Shown: one piece after another, positions 1 to 7,365 of the stretch
How positions within the stretch are numbered: the first letter of the stretch is position 1
Layout: the number at the start of each line of letters is the position of its first letter
NCBI GenBank assembly: GCA_900315505.1
Contig: OMZG01000018.1
Span: forward strand, 1-41,588
Direction of reading: 5' to 3'
Source of the DNA: an uncultured Lachnospiraceae bacterium
GTDB taxonomy: Bacteria > Bacillota > Clostridia > Lachnospirales > Lachnospiraceae
Length of the DNA stretch: 41,588 nucleotides
The notes under the pieces: model-generated
Seen by the model: only the letters and a program-made list of their open reading frames with translations
Database searches by the model: none
Told to the model about the DNA's origin: nothing
Program-made: the position numbers and the translations under genes

Positions 1-87
1 AACTGGAAAAATCCGTTAAATGAACATTTGTGTGAAATTTTCAAGGTACAGATGGGAGTAACAGGACCATTAGCTAAAAGCTTCTGA
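1..87 (+). CDS. C-terminal end of an unidentified protein (partial)
   Basis: Frame 1 is open from the first base to a TGA at 85-87 and encodes 28 residues ending GPLAKSF; the other two plus frames stop within the first 21 bases. The residue mix looks like real protein, but 28 codons are too few to identify a family and an open run this short could be chance. If real, the gene enters from outside the window and runs toward pgi, which is transcribed the opposite way. Confidence 0.35.
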   Translation, partial: NWKNPLNEHLCEIFKVQMGVTGPLAKSF

Positions 88-99
88 CCCTAACATCAT

Positions 100-150
100 C
101 TTATATAACTCTATATAACTTCTGATTTCTTATATAACTTTATATAACTT
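100..150. repeat. Four-fold TATATAACT repeat
   Basis: The 9-mer TATATAACT occurs four times, arranged as two 22-nt units (100-121 and 129-150) that differ at one base. The block lies between the end of the partial gene and the pgi terminator. No gene or terminator explains it. Confidence 0.7.
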
Positions 151-163
151 CCTGTCAAGCTTA

Positions 164-197
164 CGCAAAAAGGAGCCCCGGGCTTGCCGGGACTCCT
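164..197 (-). terminator. Rho-independent terminator of pgi
   Basis: On the minus strand an AGGAG/CTCCT plus CCGGG/CCCGG stem with one mismatch and a short loop is followed by TTTTT, 27 bases after the pgi stop codon. The plus strand has no T-run, so it serves pgi only. Confidence 0.85.
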
Positions 198-223
198 GCA
201 TCATTCTTATAAAAAATCTGTGA

Positions 224-1804
224 TCAGATCTCAAGCAGATCTGCGTATTCCTTCAGTGCATCTGAGATGTCGCCTGCGAGGACCTTCTTCGCGAGGGTCT
301 TGCCGAGCTGGACGCCTTCCTGGTCGAAGCTGTTGACATTCCACAGGAAGCCCTGGAACATGACCTTATTCTCGTAGTGAGCGAGAAGTGCACCGAGTGC
401 CTCAGGTGTGACCTCATCACCAACGATGATGCTTGAAGGTCTGCCGCCCTTGAAGTTCTTATTGAGATTCTCATCATCCTTGCCGCAGGCAAAGGCTACG
501 ATCTGTGCAGCTACATTCGCCTTCAGCTTCTGCTGGCTCGTAGAGCCCTGGATATCTACATCATTCTCGAGCTGGCTCTTCTTGAATCCGATGAACTGGA
601 GAGGTACTATATCTGTTCCCTGATGGAGCAGCTGATAGAATGAATGCTGTCCATTGGTTCCCGGCTCACCGAAGATGACCGGACCTGTAGGATATGATAC
701 AGGCTCACCGAATCTGTTCACTGACTTACCATTCGACTCCATATCGAGCTGCTGGAGATGTGCAGGGAAACGGCTGAGTGCCTGTGAATATGGCAGGATA
801 GCCGTGCTTGGATATCCGAGTACATTCCTCTCATATACTCCGATCAGGGCATCAAGCATATCAGGATTCTTCAGAGGATCCTTCTCAGTAGCGAGCTTGT
901 CCTCCTCTGCTGCGCCCTTCAGGAAATCAGCGAATACCTCCGGTCCGAATGCAAGTGAAAGGACTGCTCCACCGACTGCTGAAGTAGATGAATATCTGCC
1001 ACCAATATAATCATCCATATAGAATGCTGCGAGATAGTCCGGACTGTCTGCAAGAGGAGATGTCTCACTAGTCACTGCGATCATATGCTTAGCAGGATCA
1101 AGGCCATCCTTCTTCAGGGCATCCATTACGAATGACTGGTTCGTAAGAGTCTCAAGAGTAGTACCCGACTTCGATACGAGAATGAAAATGGCGTGAGCCA
1201 CATCTACATCTGCAAGAACTGCTGAAGCATCATCAGGGTCTACATTGCTGATGAAATGAGCATCCATAAGGAACTTGCCGTTCTTCTTCGCCCAATTCTC
1301 GAGAGCTATATACATGGCACGAGGACCGAGGTCACTTCCGCCGATACCGATCTGAACTACAGAGGTGAACTTCTCACCCTTCTCATTCGTGATCTCACCG
1401 CTGTGTACCTTATTTGCAAAATCAGCAATCCTCTGCTGCTGCTCCTCGTAGAATTTCCTCTTATTCGTGCCGTCGGCTACGACATCATTCCCGAGCTGGC
1501 CTCTCGTCAGATGATGGAGAACGAGTCTCTTCTCACCTGTATTCACCACTGCTCCATTGTAGAGCTCCTCGAACTTGTCACTAAGCTGTGCCTCATTGGC
1601 CAGAGCCACGAGAGTCTTCAGTATATCGTCATCAACCTGCTTAGCCGCATAATCATAGGTGAAGCCTGCTGCCATCGGGATCCGGTACTCCTTCACCCTC
1701 TTCGCGCCGCCCTCTCCGGTCATGGCGTCCTTCAGATCTACGACGTCAGACTGCAGCAGCTCCTTGTATGAAGCTAATGTATCAAGATTGTTCCAATTCG
1801 TCAT
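224..1804 (-). CDS. pgi: Glucose-6-phosphate isomerase
   Basis: Interconverts glucose 6-phosphate and fructose 6-phosphate in the cytoplasm, an entry step of glycolysis. The 526-residue product has the family landmarks: the sugar-binding GIGGSDLGPRA stretch, SKSGTTLET, GGRYS, a catalytic Glu in the MESNGKS region, GEPGTNGQHSF with the catalytic His, and a late active-site Lys region (SFDQEGVQLGK). I start at the ATG at 1804 because GGAGG lies six bases upstream and the product begins MTNWNNL; the frame stays open for 17 more codons with no ribosome site. The gene has its own terminator and diverges from murG across 120 bases. A 7-bp inverted repeat lies just upstream of the SD. Confidence 0.96.
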   Translation of the reverse strand: MTNWNNLDTLASYKELLQSDVVDLKDAMTGEGGAKRVKEYRIPMAAGFTYDYAAKQVDDDILKTLVALANEAQLSDKFEELYNGAVVNTGEKRLVLHHLTRGQLGNDVVADGTNKRKFYEEQQQRIADFANKVHSGEITNEKGEKFTSVVQIGIGGSDLGPRAMYIALENWAKKNGKFLMDAHFISNVDPDDASAVLADVDVAHAIFILVSKSGTTLETLTNQSFVMDALKKDGLDPAKHMIAVTSETSPLADSPDYLAAFYMDDYIGGRYSSTSAVGGAVLSLAFGPEVFADFLKGAAEEDKLATEKDPLKNPDMLDALIGVYERNVLGYPSTAILPYSQALSRFPAHLQQLDMESNGKSVNRFGEPVSYPTGPVIFGEPGTNGQHSFYQLLHQGTDIVPLQFIGFKKSQLENDVDIQGSTSQQKLKANVAAQIVAFACGKDDENLNKNFKGGRPSSIIVGDEVTPEALGALLAHYENKVMFQGFLWNVNSFDQEGVQLGKTLAKKVLAGDISDALKEYADLLEI

Positions 1805-1818
1805 TTTGTACCTCCAAT

Positions 1819-1836
1819 AAATGTCCCTTGACATTT
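1819..1836. promoter_or_regulatory. Inverted repeat in the pgi 5' leader
   Basis: AAATGTC and GACATTT flank a 4-base spacer, a perfect 7-bp dyad that ends four bases upstream of the pgi SD. It could be a repressor operator or an mRNA hairpin next to the ribosome site. No known regulator is recognised. Confidence 0.4.
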
Positions 1837-1867
1837 TCAGAATGAATTGTATCATAAAACTGAAACT

Positions 1868-1894
1868 TTGAACACAGGAACTTCATAATATAAT
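1868..1894 (+). promoter_or_regulatory. Candidate murG promoter
   Basis: A perfect TATAAT lies at 1889-1894, about 30 bases upstream of the murG start. The best -35 is TTGAAC at 1868-1873 with a short 15-base spacer, so only the -10 is convincing. Confidence 0.45.
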
Positions 1895-1924
1895 AGAAAT
1901 TTAATTTTTGCACAAGGATTCGTC

Positions 1925-2989
1925 ATGAAAAAAATAGTTCTCACCGGCGGAGGTACTGCCGGACATGTCACCCCGAATATCGCCCTGCTCCCTGCACTGA
2001 AGGAGGCCGGCTTCGACGCTGAGTACATCGGCTCATACACAGGCATAGAGAAGGATCTGATCACGAAGGAGGGCATCCCGTATCACGGCATCAGCTCCGG
2101 TAAGCTCCGTCGCTATTTCGACTGGAAGAATTTCTCTGACCCCTTCCGCGTGATCAAGGGCTACGGCCAGGCGCGCTCTCTCCTGAAGAAAATACAGCCG
2201 TCCATCGTATTCAGCAAGGGCGGATTCGTATCAGTGCCTGTAGTCCTCGCGGCAAAGTCGCTTCATATACCGGCAATCCTTCACGAGTCAGACATGACTC
2301 CGGGCCTCGCGAATAAGATAGCGATGAAGGGTGCGGTGAAGATCTGCTGCAATTTCCCTGAGACGATCAAATACCTTCCCGAGGGAAAGGGCGTGCTGAC
2401 CGGCTCTCCGATCAGGCAGCAGCTGCTGCACGGTGACAGGCAGAAGGCTCTCGACTTCACAGGCCTCAGGGGTGACAGACATATCCTGCTGATCATCGGA
2501 GGCTCACTCGGGTCAGTATTTATCAATAATGCAGTCCGTGGTGCTCTCGGCGACCTGCTTCAAAAGTTTGAAATAATTCATCTCTGTGGAAAGGGAAATC
2601 TCGATCCGTCTCTCGATGGAAAAGAGGGATACGTGCAGTACGAGTATATAAGTAAGGAGCTCCCGGATCTCTTCGCAGCCGCAGATCTCGTGATCTCCCG
2701 TGCCGGAGCCAATGCCATCTGCGAGCTTCTCGCTCTCCACAAGCCGAATATCCTGATCCCGCTCTCACGCAATGCTTCGCGTGGCGACCAGATCCTGAAT
2801 GCAGAATCCTTTAAGAAGCAGGGCTTCTCCTACGTCATCGAAGAGGAGGATGTCAATGAGCAGACACTCTCCGAGGCCATCCACTATGTAGCCGACCACA
2901 AGGACGAGTATAAGAAGGCCATGACCGACAGCGGACAGATGGATTCAATAAGCAGAATTGTATCTTTAATAAAGGAATACGCTATATAA
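1925..2989 (+). CDS. murG: UDP-GlcNAc:lipid I N-acetylglucosaminyltransferase MurG
   Basis: Adds GlcNAc to lipid I to make lipid II, the last cytoplasmic-face step of peptidoglycan precursor synthesis. The 354-residue product starts with the Gly-rich GGGTAGHVTPN loop of GT28 enzymes and has the acceptor-side HESDMTPG motif, the second-domain GGSLGS loop and SRAGANAICELLAL near the UDP-GlcNAc site, all in the family order and length. AAGGA precedes the ATG by six bases. Here murG stands alone, divergent from pgi and convergent with the HIT gene, rather than inside a division/cell-wall cluster as in many bacteria. No upstream mraY or ftsW is present in this window. Confidence 0.95.
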   Translation: MKKIVLTGGGTAGHVTPNIALLPALKEAGFDAEYIGSYTGIEKDLITKEGIPYHGISSGKLRRYFDWKNFSDPFRVIKGYGQARSLLKKIQPSIVFSKGGFVSVPVVLAAKSLHIPAILHESDMTPGLANKIAMKGAVKICCNFPETIKYLPEGKGVLTGSPIRQQLLHGDRQKALDFTGLRGDRHILLIIGGSLGSVFINNAVRGALGDLLQKFEIIHLCGKGNLDPSLDGKEGYVQYEYISKELPDLFAAADLVISRAGANAICELLALHKPNILIPLSRNASRGDQILNAESFKKQGFSYVIEEEDVNEQTLSEAIHYVADHKDEYKKAMTDSGQMDSISRIVSLIKEYAI

Positions 2990-3011
2990 CAAAATGTTCG
3001 TTTAGTAACGT

Positions 3012-3067
3012 ATAACGTCAGCCATATAGAGGATTATCTGAATAGTCCTCTATATGGCTGACGTTAT
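3012..3067. terminator. Perfect 22-bp inverted repeat between convergent murG and HIT genes
   Basis: 3012-3033 and 3046-3067 are exact reverse complements around a 12-base loop. The position between two convergent stop codons suggests a bidirectional transcription end. U-tracts on either side are poor, so it may act as a barrier or processing stem rather than a standard intrinsic terminator. Confidence 0.7.
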
Positions 3068-3070
3068 TAA

Positions 3071-3490
3071 TTATTTCAATTCTTCACAAACTTTTTTAAT
3101 CTCATCTTCAGACAATCCTGCATGCGTGAATCCGAGCAGGCCCTTATTATTCGGAGCATCCTTGTATCTCGGGATCAGATGCAGGTGGAAGTGGAATACA
3201 GACTGCCCTGCGACCTCTCCATTATTCTGGAGGATATTGAATCCGTCGCAGTGCAGCACGTCCTTCATATGAGTGGCAAGCTTCTTTGCAAGAGTAAATA
3301 TCTTCGAAGCCTCTTCATCTCCCAGCTCGAATATATTCGCATAATGATTCTTCGGCAGGATCAGCGCATGGCCCTTACTCACCGGGTCAGCATCGAGGAT
3401 CACCGTGAAGAGATCATCCTCGTAAATCTTATTCGTAGGGATCTCTCCATTAGCCAGCTTGCAGAAAATACAGTTATCATCAGTCTTCAT
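3071..3490 (-). CDS. HIT-family nucleotide hydrolase (HinT-like)
   Basis: Small cytoplasmic nucleotide-binding protein of the histidine-triad family; HinT-type members hydrolyse adenosine 5'-phosphoramidates. The 139 residues carry CIFCKLANGEIPT at the start (usual in the branch with a zinc-type CxxC), LILPKNHYANIFEL, and the catalytic triad HFHLHLIPR near residue 100. GGAGG lies nine bases before the ATG. The flavodoxin-SCP2 gene ends 24 bases upstream, so the two are probably co-transcribed. The cellular substrate cannot be read from sequence. Confidence 0.93.
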   Translation of the reverse strand: MKTDDNCIFCKLANGEIPTNKIYEDDLFTVILDADPVSKGHALILPKNHYANIFELGDEEASKIFTLAKKLATHMKDVLHCDGFNILQNNGEVAGQSVFHFHLHLIPRYKDAPNNKGLLGFTHAGLSEDEIKKVCEELK

Positions 3491-3514
3491 AGTATTGTGC
3501 CTCCTGTGTGATTC

Positions 3515-4507
3515 TCATGAAAAAATAAATATATCGTCAAGTGTCCTCAGATCCGCAAAGGTCCCCTTCGCAGTCATATCACCTGTATTGAACGCTCTCT
3601 GGAAGGTCTCCCTCCCCGAAGTGATCTCATTCATCGCACCCTCAGTCAGATTCGCGATCACCCTCGCATCATTGCATTCCTCATACGAGGCCGTGATATC
3701 ATCGCCATTCACCCTGACTACGAGAGGCTTCTTTCTGCCCTCGATATTGAAGGCAGCCACCATCTGCACGCTCTCCTTCGGATGGAAATGCGACTGGAAG
3801 GAATTGATGAACTCGGTCTCTGCCTTCTCAGCATGATCCCCAAGGAGATTCCTGTACATCGAAGAGAGCTCTATGATATCCTTCTTCTGCTGCTCCACAT
3901 ACGCATCGTCCGAAGCATACTCAGACAGCTGCTCGCTCTCCTGCGGAGTCAGCTGCATCGTATGAGTGCGGAGCACCGATCTCCTGACAGCCTGGTTACT
4001 GCTCGGAAGGCTCCTGGTATGGGATGAGATGGCACGATAGAGACTCTCTGCCTTCTTCTCGATGATCCTGTGATACTCGGGATTGTCCCGAAGCTCAGCA
4101 GTACTCTCCACATATCCGCAGAACCCGCCGCACAGCTGGCCCCCGAGGATCTGCCATGCATTCTCGAGAGTGAGCACCGCCTCGCGCTCTCCGTAGGTAG
4201 TCGAGATCACTACCGGCTGCATATATATCCCTGCGATCTCTTCCTTGTCCCCGTAGAGCCAGCATGCATCGAGGAACTGCGTCATATATCCGCCGATCCC
4301 GAGCCATTCCACCGTGGTCGCGAGAATGATACCATCCGCACCCTTCAGCGTAGACGGAAGAGTCGCAATGGAATTCTTCGATTCGTATATATTGTACCGG
4401 TTCACCTCCACGCGGAGCTCGCCGAGTACCTTTTCAGTCTGTGAAAGCACATATATGGTCGGGTCATCAAGCACGCCCCTGCCGCCATAATATATATTTA
4501 TCCTCAT
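3515..4507 (-). CDS. Flavodoxin-fold protein fused to an SCP2-type lipid-binding domain
   Basis: The first ~165 of 330 residues look like the NADPH-dependent FMN reductase/flavodoxin fold (MRINIYYGGRG, a GADGIILATTVEW segment in place of the FMN-binding loop, LENAWQILGGQLCGG). Residues ~225-330 resemble the SCP2 sterol-carrier fold (RKKPLVVRVNGDDI, VIANLTEGAMNEITSG, GDMTAKGTFADLRTL). This suggests a cytoplasmic flavoprotein or reductase that holds a hydrophobic ligand, but no substrate can be named. GAGG sits seven bases before the ATG. HIT follows within 24 bases. The upstream FHA gene ends 67 bases away with no clear terminator, so some read-through from the tad operon is possible. Confidence 0.75.
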   Translation of the reverse strand: MRINIYYGGRGVLDDPTIYVLSQTEKVLGELRVEVNRYNIYESKNSIATLPSTLKGADGIILATTVEWLGIGGYMTQFLDACWLYGDKEEIAGIYMQPVVISTTYGEREAVLTLENAWQILGGQLCGGFCGYVESTAELRDNPEYHRIIEKKAESLYRAISSHTRSLPSSNQAVRRSVLRTHTMQLTPQESEQLSEYASDDAYVEQQKKDIIELSSMYRNLLGDHAEKAETEFINSFQSHFHPKESVQMVAAFNIEGRKKPLVVRVNGDDITASYEECNDARVIANLTEGAMNEITSGRETFQRAFNTGDMTAKGTFADLRTLDDIFIFS

Positions 4508-4574
4508 GATCTTACCTCTTACTGTGTATAATACCTATAGTTTACCACATCAGAGGGCTATTTCAAAGGCCCAA

Positions 4575-5789
4575 TCACACAATATGATATGCCACATCCG
4601 CAAATACTATCTGGTCCATCCGGTTCAGCTTCACCCGATTATGATACGGCAGAAGCTTCCCGTTCAGGTATGTACCGTTCGTGGAGTTCAGGTCCTCGAG
4701 GAAAAAGTCTCCGTCCTCCTTCGTGATCATAGCATGATGGCGGCTCACTACCTTCGAATGCAGTACCGCCTCATTCTCCCCCTCCTGGCTTCCTATACGG
4801 AAATTCCCGGTCCTGATCTGATAGTTCGTCTCTCCATTCTCTCCCTCATACACGAGCAGTCCCTCAAAGTGGTCCTCGTATTTTCTCTCCTTCTCTCTGT
4901 CCGAAGGCCTGCGCATGAAGACAGTCTTCTGCTGCAGCTCGGTATCAGGATCGAATACGAAGTCCTGCGAGAAATCATGCGGCCTCGGAGCATCCTTTTC
5001 CTCGTCGGCCCTTCTGCCCTTCTTCGTCATAAGCCTCGCGAAGGCAGGGAACCTTTCTCCGATATAGGCTCTCACCTTATCAGACAGAGCAGGCCTGCCC
5101 GGCTTCTCCTTTTTCTTAATGACCACAGGCTCCTCGGGCAGCGGTTCCTCCGGGAGAGGCATCTCATCTGAGCTGATGCTTATCATCCTCTCCTCCGATG
5201 GCGTGAAATCCTCTATCACAGGCTCCTCCTGCGCATCCTCCGGCATCTCCCGTCTCACTGCCTCCACGAGCTCGTCAAGTGTCACCGGATTCCGGCACAT
5301 CTCGTAGAGCCTGTAGACCAGCCTCGTGATCTGCTCCTTCGTATTGTCCACCTCGTCCATATAGAACTCGAAGAATCTCTGCAGCTGCTCCTGAAAGCTG
5401 TCATGCACCAGCGGGCAGTATGACAGCCTGACATTCGCAGGCTCCTCCCTGTCGAAGTACACCGTATCAGGGTCCATCAGGATATTCTGCTGACTGATGA
5501 GATACTGTGATAGCATGGAAAAGGCTCTCGCCACGCTTGACAGAACCATGTACAGATTCTCCAGCGTCACTCCCTCCTGCTTCACTATATCCCTTATTGA
5601 GCGAAGCCTCGTGATGTCATACCACACCTGCATCCCCTCATCGAGCTCCACCATATAGAATGACAGCAGAAGCTTCACCGCATTCTGCCGCAGCATCTCC
5701 TGCTCATATCCACACTCCCCGTCCTCTCCCGTCAGGATCATATAGCTCCTGTTCGGGCTTCTCTGGTAACTAACCTGCATCCCCGTCAA
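4575..5789 (-). CDS. DUF6382-type protein with C-terminal FHA domain
   Basis: 404 residues. The first ~190 resemble the uncharacterised DUF6382 domain common beside Gram-positive Tad loci. A Pro/Glu-rich then basic linker (about 200-300) leads to an FHA domain at about 325-404. It has the phosphothreonine-binding signature: FRIGSQ, the SRHHA core near 349-353 and LNSTNGTYLNG near 366-376. FHA domains bind phosphothreonine peptides, so this protein probably ties Ser/Thr kinase signalling to pilus assembly; the kinase is not in this window. There is no signal peptide, so it is likely cytoplasmic. The start overlaps the preceding stop by ATGA. Last gene of the tad operon. Confidence 0.85.
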   Translation of the reverse strand: MTGMQVSYQRSPNRSYMILTGEDGECGYEQEMLRQNAVKLLLSFYMVELDEGMQVWYDITRLRSIRDIVKQEGVTLENLYMVLSSVARAFSMLSQYLISQQNILMDPDTVYFDREEPANVRLSYCPLVHDSFQEQLQRFFEFYMDEVDNTKEQITRLVYRLYEMCRNPVTLDELVEAVRREMPEDAQEEPVIEDFTPSEERMISISSDEMPLPEEPLPEEPVVIKKKEKPGRPALSDKVRAYIGERFPAFARLMTKKGRRADEEKDAPRPHDFSQDFVFDPDTELQQKTVFMRRPSDREKERKYEDHFEGLLVYEGENGETNYQIRTGNFRIGSQEGENEAVLHSKVVSRHHAMITKEDGDFFLEDLNSTNGTYLNGKLLPYHNRVKLNRMDQIVFADVAYHIV

Positions 5790-6019
5790 TCCTCCTTTGC
5801 TTCCCCGCCGTTCCTTATCCGTCCGGCCAGATCCTTTGTCATGCTGATCCTCCTGAATTCTGACACTGCCTTTATCTCAGGTGGCTCCCTGCCGGCTATA
5901 TCATCATAGGTCTCCCCGTACAGCCTGATCGTAAGCAGGATTACTCCCACGAATATGACCAGCGCCAGGCCGAACATCCACGTCGCCTCCAGTGTATAGA
6001 ATGCCTTCTTCCTCCTCAT
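5786..6019 (-). CDS. Small pseudopilin/TadE-like protein
   Basis: 77 residues. The N-terminus is basic (MRRKKAFYTLEA), then a hydrophobic helix at about 13-32, then a ~45-residue hydrophilic tail. The FYTLEA stretch followed by the helix matches the FYTYEA start of the larger TadE-like protein in the same operon, which suggests a type IV-like minor pilin anchored in the membrane. It overlaps the prepilin-peptidase gene upstream and the FHA gene downstream by four bases each, so translation is coupled. Function is inferred from shape and neighbours. Confidence 0.7.
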   Translation of the reverse strand: MRRKKAFYTLEATWMFGLALVIFVGVILLTIRLYGETYDDIAGREPPEIKAVSEFRRISMTKDLAGRIRNGGEAKED

Positions 6020-6438
6020 CGTCCCTCCATGATCATGATCACCGCTTGGCCTGCTGCTATATATGGTATGAGCGGCATGGTATCATCCCCGCTTCTGCGC
6101 AGTATCACCACTGCCACGAGCGAACCGAGTCCTGCCAGTATCATGCTCACCATCATGAGAAACAGATTGTGCAAAAGCCCCAGGTATGCTCCCGTCGCCG
6201 CGAAGACTATCCCGTCCGCGCTTCCCAGCTTCTCCGGCATAATCTGCGAAATGATCCATAGCATACCGCCACAGGCTATGCCGCCTGCGAATCCATAAAA
6301 TGTCACCTGTCCTCTTATGAACCAGACCACGATCCCGCTTGTCAGAAAAGCATACAAGAGGATGCTATGCACTTCCTTCCACCTGATGTCCTCGACACTA
6401 AGAATCATCAGAAACCCCAGCATGATCACTGCTTCCAT
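6016..6438 (-). CDS. Second prepilin peptidase (A24 family, TadV/CpaA type)
   Basis: Membrane aspartic peptidase that would cleave the basic leader of Flp-type prepilins. The 140 residues are mostly transmembrane helices. Two candidate catalytic Asp residues are present: D17 in SVEDIRWKEV and D75 in LGSADGIVFA, where the family usually has GxGD. The C-terminal PLIPYIAAG resembles the usual PFGPF-type end. GGGAG lies six bases before the ATG even though the first 41 bases overlap the upstream gene. The operon also encodes another A24 enzyme at 13338-13847 with Asp at the same positions. Confidence 0.82.
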   Translation of the reverse strand: MEAVIMLGFLMILSVEDIRWKEVHSILLYAFLTSGIVVWFIRGQVTFYGFAGGIACGGMLWIISQIMPEKLGSADGIVFAATGAYLGLLHNLFLMMVSMILAGLGSLVAVVILRRSGDDTMPLIPYIAAGQAVIMIMEGR

Positions 6439-7222
6439 GACTCTCTCCCGATCCGCATTTGCTGCACGGCCTGTACCTCTTGATTGCTTCCTTCTTTGTA
6501 ATGGTTCTCACAGTCCGCTTCAGCTTGCTGCAGGTAAGCGATGAATGTGCCCGCTCCCCGTAGTCCGTGTAGTAACAGACTCCTGAGATACTGTCCCCGC
6601 ACTCCTCGCACGGGTGGTAGATGTGCCCGCTCTCACTTCGTATCACCGTAAGCTGCGAGGCCTTCGCCGTATGAATCGACAGCCTGATAAAGGTACACGA
6701 CAGACTCGTATGATACACCTCTCCGCTCTCGGTCACATATACGACCGAATCATCACTCTCTCCCTCAGCCGGATCATATCCATTCCACCTGCGGATGCAG
6801 ACCCGTGTCCCGAGCTCATACCCCTTTTTCCCGAAAAGCCTCTGCCCCGCAATAAGCGGCATCAGATAGCCGGCCTTCACATCAATGTCCCTCTCTGTCA
6901 CCTCGGTTCCCGCGAAGTCCATGAATATGAGGTCATGCGAGAGAAACCTGGTACTCACCCCGTTCTTCTGCACTGAAGCCTTTGCTGCCGCATACACTGA
7001 CAGTGGGCTGATCTCACTTATCCCGTCCTCTCCTCCGACCATTCCGTCCCCGTAGAGAGCGATATGCGCGCTGCTTTCATAAACGGAACTGAACAGCCCC
7101 CATTGAAATGACAGGCTGCGGAAGACAAGCAGAAATACCAGCACAAAAAATGCGAATAACGGCAGAAGAACTGCTGCTTCATATGTGTAAAATCCTTCTT
7201 TCTTATTTTTCATAAAATCCAT
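6398..7222 (-). CDS. TadE-like pilus protein with two C-terminal Cys/His repeats
   Basis: 274 residues. A basic start and GFYTYEAAVLLPL lead into a membrane helix at about 15-36, as in TadE-type minor pilins; the rest should lie outside the membrane. Residues ~161-209 and ~216-256 are two copies of a small unit: a VYVT-type strand, then His (H171, H226), Cys (C176, C231) and a PCxxCG end (C205/C208, C253/C256). This His-Cys-CxxC spacing suggests two small metal-binding or disulfide knots. The gene follows the 7226-7362 inverted-repeat element by four bases and has no good SD before either the ATG at 7222 or the one at 7213. Its last 41 bases overlap the peptidase gene. Confidence 0.75.
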   Translation of the reverse strand: MDFMKNKKEGFYTYEAAVLLPLFAFFVLVFLLVFRSLSFQWGLFSSVYESSAHIALYGDGMVGGEDGISEISPLSVYAAAKASVQKNGVSTRFLSHDLIFMDFAGTEVTERDIDVKAGYLMPLIAGQRLFGKKGYELGTRVCIRRWNGYDPAEGESDDSVVYVTESGEVYHTSLSCTFIRLSIHTAKASQLTVIRSESGHIYHPCEECGDSISGVCYYTDYGERAHSSLTCSKLKRTVRTITKKEAIKRYRPCSKCGSGESHGSSDHAGVSDDS

Positions 7223-7225
7223 AAA

Positions 7226-7362
7226 ACAGGCGCTGCCCCGGGATGGTGTCCCTTACCGTATAAAAAGTGTTACAGGGTATAATAAGGGTAGGAGTATGTA
7301 TTTTCATGAGTGCCTGAAGAGTAGTGTGATAAGAAGGGACACCCTCCCCAGACAGCGCCTGT
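7226..7362. mobile_element. 137-bp MITE-like element with 29-nt terminal inverted repeats
   Basis: The outer 29 bases on each side (7226-7254, 7334-7362) are inverted copies agreeing at 25 of 29 positions, starting ACAGGCGCTG and ending GGTGTCCCTT. The 79-base interior has no ORF. It fills almost the entire gap between two tad genes, leaving three bases after the DUF5702 stop and three before the next ATG. It could be a small non-autonomous transposon or an mRNA stem that sets expression of the downstream genes. No clear target-site duplication is visible. Confidence 0.6.
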
Positions 7363-7365
7363 ATA

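Noticed and set aside
100-150. CRISPR-like array
   Set aside because: Repeats are only 9-22 nt and the gaps are short and not unique spacers; no cas genes are present anywhere in the window.
224-492. Antisense and alternate-frame ORFs over pgi and many other genes
   Set aside because: They are shadows of conserved genes and lack SD sequences and family motifs.
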